A stretch of DNA of 17,677 nt from Chloroflexota bacterium (GTDB lineage Bacteria; Chloroflexota; Dehalococcoidia; SAR202; UBA6927): NCBI GenBank assembly GCA_002717725.1, contig PBBT01000021.1, positions 1 through 17,677 of the forward strand, written 5' to 3'. Within the stretch, counting starts at the first letter, position 1; each line of letters opens with the position of its first letter. The notes below the pieces were generated by a model. That model had not been told where the DNA came from, made no database searches, and worked only from the letters and a program-made list of their open reading frames with translations. Below are positions 14,149 through 17,677 of this stretch, in pieces. The translations under genes and the position numbers were made by a program.

Positions 14149-15594
14149 TTGAAAAAAACCAAACCAAATATCGTTTTAATGTATGCAGATGATATGGGAT
14201 ATGGTGATTTTGGGGCTTTTAATGATGGTAATGTCTTAACTCCAAATCTTGATGATTTAATTTCTGGTTCAACTTGTTTATCCCAGCATTATGCAGGTTC
14301 TCCTGTGTGTTCTCCTTCTAGAGCATCTCTTCTAACAGGACGTTATCCTCACAGGACTGGTGCGATTACGCCGCAGGAAGTCAGAGGTATGGATCGTATT
14401 CATTCTTCGGAAACTACAATTGGGGATGTGTTTGGGTCTAATGGATATGCAACTGGATTGATTGGTAAATGGCATAATGGTGCTCTCAATCCAAAATACC
14501 ATCCTAACAATAGAGGTTTTCAAGAATTTGTGGGGTTTTCTGGAGGTTGGGCAGATTATTATGATTGGAATTTAGATATTAATGGATCGATTTCACCTTC
14601 TGACGGGCGTTACTTGACTGATGTTTTGGGGGATGCTGCAGTTGACTTTATTAAACGTCACGCATCTGATCCATTTCTTCTTATGTTGCCATTTAATGCA
14701 CCGCATACTCCGTTGCAAGCACCAGAAGAAATTACAAATTATTACGAAGAGAAGGGTTTGAATCGAGGGGTTTCTTTGACATATGCGATGATTCAAAAAA
14801 TGGATGAATCTGTTGGGCGAGTCTTGCAAACTTTAGAGGATTACAAATTAGCTGATAACACAATTTTGATGTTTACTAGTGATAATGGTCCTGCATTTAG
14901 TTTGAGAGATGATCATATTCCTAAAAATGGTAATGCTGACACGACTCGGTTTAATTGCGGGTTCAAAGGTTCTAAGGCGTCAGTTTATGAGGGAGGGATA
15001 CGAGTTCCGATGATTATTAGGTGGCCTGATGGGCTTCCTAAAGGGACAAATGAAATTACAGAACTAGTTCATTTTACTGATTGGTTGCCAACATTAATGA
15101 GTGCAGTGGGAATTGAACATAAATTCTCGAAGGACTTAGATGGTTTTAATATCTTGCCACAACTCAGGTCCGAAGAGCCATGGATTGAACCTCGTAGATT
15201 CTGGCAGTGGAATAGTTATCAGCCTGTTGGGTTTGTAAATGCTGCAATGAGAAAAGGAGACTGGAAGTTAGTACGCCCAAATATAATTCCTGAATTTGCT
15301 ACTGATTTAGATTTAGAATTAGATAAGGATTATGTAAAAACGGATATCGAATATAAATATTTCCCTGAGAATGTAACTGATTTAATGAACTCTCCCGACC
15401 CAGTTCAATTATGGAGAGATAACCAAGCGCTCGAACTGTTTAATATTAGGGAAGACCCGTTAGAATCTCAAAATTTGGTAGAGAAACATCCTCAATATGC
15501 GCAGTCAATGTTGAAAGAGCTTGAAACTTGGTTTGAGCAAGTCAATTCAGAATTATTGGTAGCTCAACGAGAAACTTTAAATCGGATTTCTTGA
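14149..15594 (+). CDS. type I (formylglycine-dependent) sulfatase
   Basis: This 481-residue protein starts at TTG 14149 and is a full-length alkaline-phosphatase-fold sulfatase. Asp14 and Asp15 (YADDMGYGD) bind calcium. Cys54 in CSPSRASLLTGR is the residue converted to formylglycine. Lys107 and His109 (GKWH), His186 (APHTPL), Asp245 and Asn246 (TSDNGP), and Lys276 before YEGGIRVP complete the site. It needs a formylglycine-generating enzyme encoded elsewhere. It has no signal peptide, since the first strand begins at residue 6, so it probably works in the cytoplasm on imported sulfated sugars or other small sulfate esters. The substrate class cannot be told from these motifs. The gene is divergent from an SDR and convergent with the DAO gene. 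Confidence 0.94.
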   Translation: MKKTKPNIVLMYADDMGYGDFGAFNDGNVLTPNLDDLISGSTCLSQHYAGSPVCSPSRASLLTGRYPHRTGAITPQEVRGMDRIHSSETTIGDVFGSNGYATGLIGKWHNGALNPKYHPNNRGFQEFVGFSGGWADYYDWNLDINGSISPSDGRYLTDVLGDAAVDFIKRHASDPFLLMLPFNAPHTPLQAPEEITNYYEEKGLNRGVSLTYAMIQKMDESVGRVLQTLEDYKLADNTILMFTSDNGPAFSLRDDHIPKNGNADTTRFNCGFKGSKASVYEGGIRVPMIIRWPDGLPKGTNEITELVHFTDWLPTLMSAVGIEHKFSKDLDGFNILPQLRSEEPWIEPRRFWQWNSYQPVGFVNAAMRKGDWKLVRPNIIPEFATDLDLELDKDYVKTDIEYKYFPENVTDLMNSPDPVQLWRDNQALELFNIREDPLESQNLVEKHPQYAQSMLKELETWFEQVNSELLVAQRETLNRIS

Positions 15595-15605
15595 TGATTT
15601 GAATT

Positions 15606-16715
15606 TTATTCAAACCTGTCGGGGCGATAATATTTTAATTCTTTTTCGGAAATTCCACTAATGATTTCTGAAGAGGCTAGTCGGCTTACAATAGGTGCTA
15701 AGCTTACACCGCTGTGCATGACAGCTAAGTATACGTTGGGTGACTTTTTTGAGAATCCGATACATGGAAGTCCATCTATTGGCATGGGTCTGTATCCAAC
15801 TGGAAATGTTTGGGTTTTTACATCCGAAAGGGCATCAAAATATTTTGAAGCATGACTCATTAGCTGATCTGTGTATTTTTCAGAAGAATCTGATCTCTCG
15901 GCATCTTGATTTCCGTCACTTAGTCTAATTTCTCCATATTTATCTTGTCTGAAGTGGAGGTCATGCTGATTTCCTTCAATCGCTGGAATGCTAATTGAGG
16001 AAAGATTTGGAAGGATAGATTTGTTTGTATGCCCATAAATTACTACACCTGGGCTTACTCTTTGAGGTAGATCAATACCAACCTGTTTTGCTAAGTCAGT
16101 CGAATCAATTCCTGCGCAAATAACAATCTTGTCAAAAGTTTTTTCTTGATTGTTTGCGATGATTGAAATTTGATCCTCAGATTGTTTGATCTGATCTACT
16201 TTTGTATTTAAATATATTTGTCCTCCAAGTTGGGAAATTTTGGTTAAACATGATTTTGCGAATTTTGTGGCTGCTACAATTCCCTCATCCATACAATGTG
16301 CTGCAGAATAAACATTTCCTGAAATTAAATTCGGAACGAGATCTAATAATTCATCTTTTGTGATTTTTTTAATTGGATACCCCCAAGATTGAAGGATTTT
16401 AATTCGATTATTTAGATCTTCTCCTCTGTTTTTATCGGGGTAGAAAAAGCACATACCTCCCAATTTTAAGCTCAATTCATCTTCGATTAGATCACAAAAT
16501 TCGGGCCAAATACTGATGGATCGTAAATGTAAATCAAAATAATGACGAGGTCTTTTAGGGCCAAAGGCGTTTATCCAGGCAAACGAATGATTAGATGCTC
16601 CTGAACCAGCATCTCCTTTGTCAAAAACAGATACTTGAGCACCTTTTCTTGTCAATTCAAATGCTAGTGATGCACCGATTATTCCTGAGCCTATAACTGC
16701 AATTTTTTGATTCAT
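15606..16715 (-). CDS. DAO-family FAD-dependent oxidoreductase
   Basis: This 369-residue protein is a member of the DadA/glycine-oxidase group. It begins with an ADP-binding fold, IAVIGSGIIGASLAFEL (5-21), with G9, G11 and G14 and the acidic Asp32. GSGASNHSFAWIN (37-49) is the segment after the FAD-binding strand. The C-terminal part has YRPMPIDGLPCIGFSKKSPNVY-like sequence and a final Gly/Ser-rich FAD segment (VMHSGVSLAP) typical of the family. Such enzymes oxidise the C-N bond of amino acids or N-methylated amines. There is no signal peptide or span. The gene starts four bases after the stop of anchored paralog C, so the two are probably co-transcribed even though they look functionally unrelated. 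The ribosome binding site is weak, which suggests coupling. Confidence 0.9.
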   Translation of the reverse strand: MNQKIAVIGSGIIGASLAFELTRKGAQVSVFDKGDAGSGASNHSFAWINAFGPKRPRHYFDLHLRSISIWPEFCDLIEDELSLKLGGMCFFYPDKNRGEDLNNRIKILQSWGYPIKKITKDELLDLVPNLISGNVYSAAHCMDEGIVAATKFAKSCLTKISQLGGQIYLNTKVDQIKQSEDQISIIANNQEKTFDKIVICAGIDSTDLAKQVGIDLPQRVSPGVVIYGHTNKSILPNLSSISIPAIEGNQHDLHFRQDKYGEIRLSDGNQDAERSDSSEKYTDQLMSHASKYFDALSDVKTQTFPVGYRPMPIDGLPCIGFSKKSPNVYLAVMHSGVSLAPIVSRLASSEIISGISEKELKYYRPDRFE

Positions 16716-16719
16716 TGCA

Positions 16720-16941
16720 CTACTTGGGAGATTGAGCTTCAGGAGTCTCTTTAGAAGGATCGAAGAATTCGTTTCCAGTTTTTGGTGCCCATGTTGAAGC
16801 AGGGCGCATAGGTCTGTAATCAGGATTGAAGCCTTCTAATGCATCAAAGACGTACCATACGATGTAAATTGTGGCAATGATTCCAATGATTATGGTTATC
16901 ACTTGCCTTCTACTTAGCTGAATTTTCCAAAAACTAATCAT
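16720..16941 (-). CDS. anchored protein paralog C (short form lacking the cysteine domain)
   Basis: The open frame reaches 17007, but ATG 16941 has AGGAG seven bases upstream and aligns with the start of paralog A, giving 73 residues. It begins MISFWKIQLSRRQV, has one membrane span (about 14-33), then DALEGFNPDYRP, a close match to paralog A. The linker MRPASTWAPK resembles paralog B, and FFDPSKE is shared by all three. It then stops at TPEAQSPK, with no four-Cys domain. The next gene begins four bases later, so the domain is missing rather than frameshifted nearby. It has a good promoter of its own. It may compete with or hold open the assembly formed by the full-length paralogs. That role is inference. 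Confidence 0.75.
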   Translation of the reverse strand: MISFWKIQLSRRQVITIIIGIIATIYIVWYVFDALEGFNPDYRPMRPASTWAPKTGNEFFDPSKETPEAQSPK

Positions 16942-16948
16942 GATATTG

Positions 16949-16953
16949 CTCCT
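16949..16953 (-). promoter_or_regulatory. ribosome binding site deciding the ATG start at 16941
   Basis: AGGAG lies seven bases before ATG 16941. The upstream start at 17007 lies over the promoter and is rejected. Confidence 0.7.
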
Positions 16954-16979
16954 GACTAATTCATATAATAGGTGTGCAC

Positions 16980-17007
16980 ATGATAGGGAAAATTCAGTGT
17001 TTGTCAA
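16980..17007 (-). promoter_or_regulatory. sigma70-type promoter for paralog C and the DAO gene
   Basis: A perfect TTGACA (17002-17007) and TATCAT (16980-16985) lie 16 bases apart on the minus strand. Transcription would begin near 16973, about 30 bases ahead of ATG 16941. Confidence 0.6.
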
Positions 17008-17023
17008 AATATCATAATTTTTT

Positions 17024-17053
17024 ATAAAAAAAGAAAGGCGCCTAAGCGCCCTT
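17024..17053 (-). terminator. rho-independent terminator after the polytopic membrane protein gene
   Basis: GGCGC (17037-17041), loop of four, GCGCC (17046-17050) forms a GC stem that can extend with A-T pairs past one bulged base. On the minus strand it is followed by TTTCTTTTTTT. It sits 24 bases past the stop codon at 17077 and separates that gene from paralog C. Confidence 0.75.
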
Positions 17054-17076
17054 CTCTTTACTATATTCCTATTAGA

Positions 17077-17677
17077 CTAATCTACATTTCTATTTATAAC
17101 AGTGAGTATACCTGTTGCAAGTGAAACGATTAAAAATCCCAAAAATGCAATTATCCAAGGAATTTCGGTATCGGCGATTGGGGCTACAAACATTGCTGCA
17201 CCAATAACTATAGTTACAATTGCAAGAATAAGATGGAGATTTTTTTGTAGAACCATAGCGATTCCTATCAAAATCCATGAAATTCCAAGAATGTTGAATA
17301 CTGTTGCGGATACTCCAAGTGAAACCCCAAACAACATTCCAGCTTCCGCCATAAGACCGTCTTCTATTGCGTATCCGACAGACAGGGCCAAACCTGAAGA
17401 TACTACTGCGATGGGCAAACAGATTAATGGTAGGATTACAGCAACTTTGCTTAATAGGTTACCTGGTTTTCCATCTCCATGCATTGAATGTGCTAAGAAT
17501 ATCCAACCAGTCATCAAGGCTATGATACCAGTCGTTTCCAGTATGGTTCCGATGATGTGCATATTCATATTTTCAGCGATTTTAGCGACATAAAATGCTG
17601 AGTCTTCATCGCCTGCTCCAGTTGCTGGGAATCCACCAAATATTGCAACTGCCATGAGTATTGGGCCGACTGCTAGC
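17077..17677 (-). CDS. polytopic membrane protein, 5' end cut by the window
   Basis: The frame stays open to the window edge. The ATG at 17655 has no ribosome binding site and the bases before it encode more of the same hydrophobic span (LAVGPIL), so the gene most likely starts outside the window. At least 199 residues are visible, with about five or six hydrophobic spans. Counting from that ATG they lie at the N-terminus, 34-56, 68-92, 105-135, 139-160 and 166-186, with an acidic first loop (GAGDEDSAF). I see no catalytic or transport motif. Its layout resembles the six-span protein at 12033, and like it this gene is next to a member of the anchored family. Function unknown. Confidence 0.7.
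   Translation of the reverse strand, partial: LAVGPILMAVAIFGGFPATGAGDEDSAFYVAKIAENMNMHIIGTILETTGIIALMTGWIFLAHSMHGDGKPGNLLSKVAVILPLICLPIAVVSSGLALSVGYAIEDGLMAEAGMLFGVSLGVSATVFNILGISWILIGIAMVLQKNLHLILAIVTIVIGAAMFVAPIADTEIPWIIAFLGFLIVSLATGILTVINRNVD

Noticed and set aside
16720..16941. Paralog C as a frameshifted pseudogene
   Set aside because: The next gene begins four bases after its stop, so no hidden cysteine domain follows, and it has a good promoter and ribosome binding site.
17102..17593. A 163-codon open frame on the plus strand
   Set aside because: It lies wholly opposite the polytopic membrane protein gene, has a low-complexity Ile/Pro/Ala/Thr composition typical of an antisense frame over hydrophobic codons, and no ribosome binding site was seen.
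1..17677. CRISPR array, tRNA, rRNA, insertion sequence or prophage
   Set aside because: No regularly spaced repeats, no cloverleaf or rRNA-like stretch, and no transposase, integrase or phage gene was seen. Intergenic gaps are all under 300 bases.

Overview
This is an AT-rich bacterial window with tightly packed genes and no rRNA, tRNA, CRISPR array or insertion sequence that I can see. The gene mix (short-chain dehydrogenases, an SMP-30 lactonase, a GMC flavoenzyme, a DAO-type flavoenzyme, an HpcH/HpaI aldolase, a type I sulfatase, DinB and cupin proteins) and the frequent TTG starts behind AGGAG sites would fit an oligotrophic marine heterotroph. The SAR202 lineage of Chloroflexota is my best guess. 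This is an inference from gene content, not from a marker gene.

Layout. 1-1546: two tiny single-span membrane ORFs (+), a zinc-ribbon hypothetical protein (-) and a membrane-anchored chagasin-like (I42) protease inhibitor (-). 1600-5769: a four-gene minus-strand operon in the order beta-propeller protein (BNR_4, ulvan-lyase-like) > DUF4432/mutarotase-fold protein > SMP-30 lactonase > SDR. 5947-6747: a divergent metallo-beta-lactamase-fold hydrolase (+); the intergenic region carries three GTTTRC boxes at exact 10-bp spacing. 6800-7634: cupin > YbaK-type deacylase (-). 7712-8605: HpcH/HpaI aldolase (+). 8628-10712: GMC oxidoreductase > DinB (-). 10822-13185: a minus-strand cell-envelope group: anchored four-Cys protein B > six-span membrane protein > anchored four-Cys protein A > anchored TPR protein. 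13263-15594: SDR (-) and sulfatase (+), divergent around a shared palindrome with overlapping -35 boxes. 15606-17677: polytopic membrane protein (cut by the window edge) > terminator > truncated paralog C of the anchored family > DAO-type oxidoreductase (-).

How they may work together. The operon at 1600-5769 looks like a non-phosphorylating sugar oxidation module: a propeller enzyme releases or modifies a saccharide, a mutarotase-like protein handles the anomers, an SDR oxidises the sugar to a lactone, and SMP-30 opens the lactone. The aldolase at 7712 could cleave a 2-keto-3-deoxy acid made by a dehydratase that is not in this window, and the sulfatase at 14149 could desulfate a substrate. 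Together this suggests, but does not prove, use of a sulfated, deoxy-sugar-rich polysaccharide such as ulvan or fucoidan fragments. The second theme is an undescribed family of small anchored proteins (A, B, C), each next to a polytopic membrane protein.
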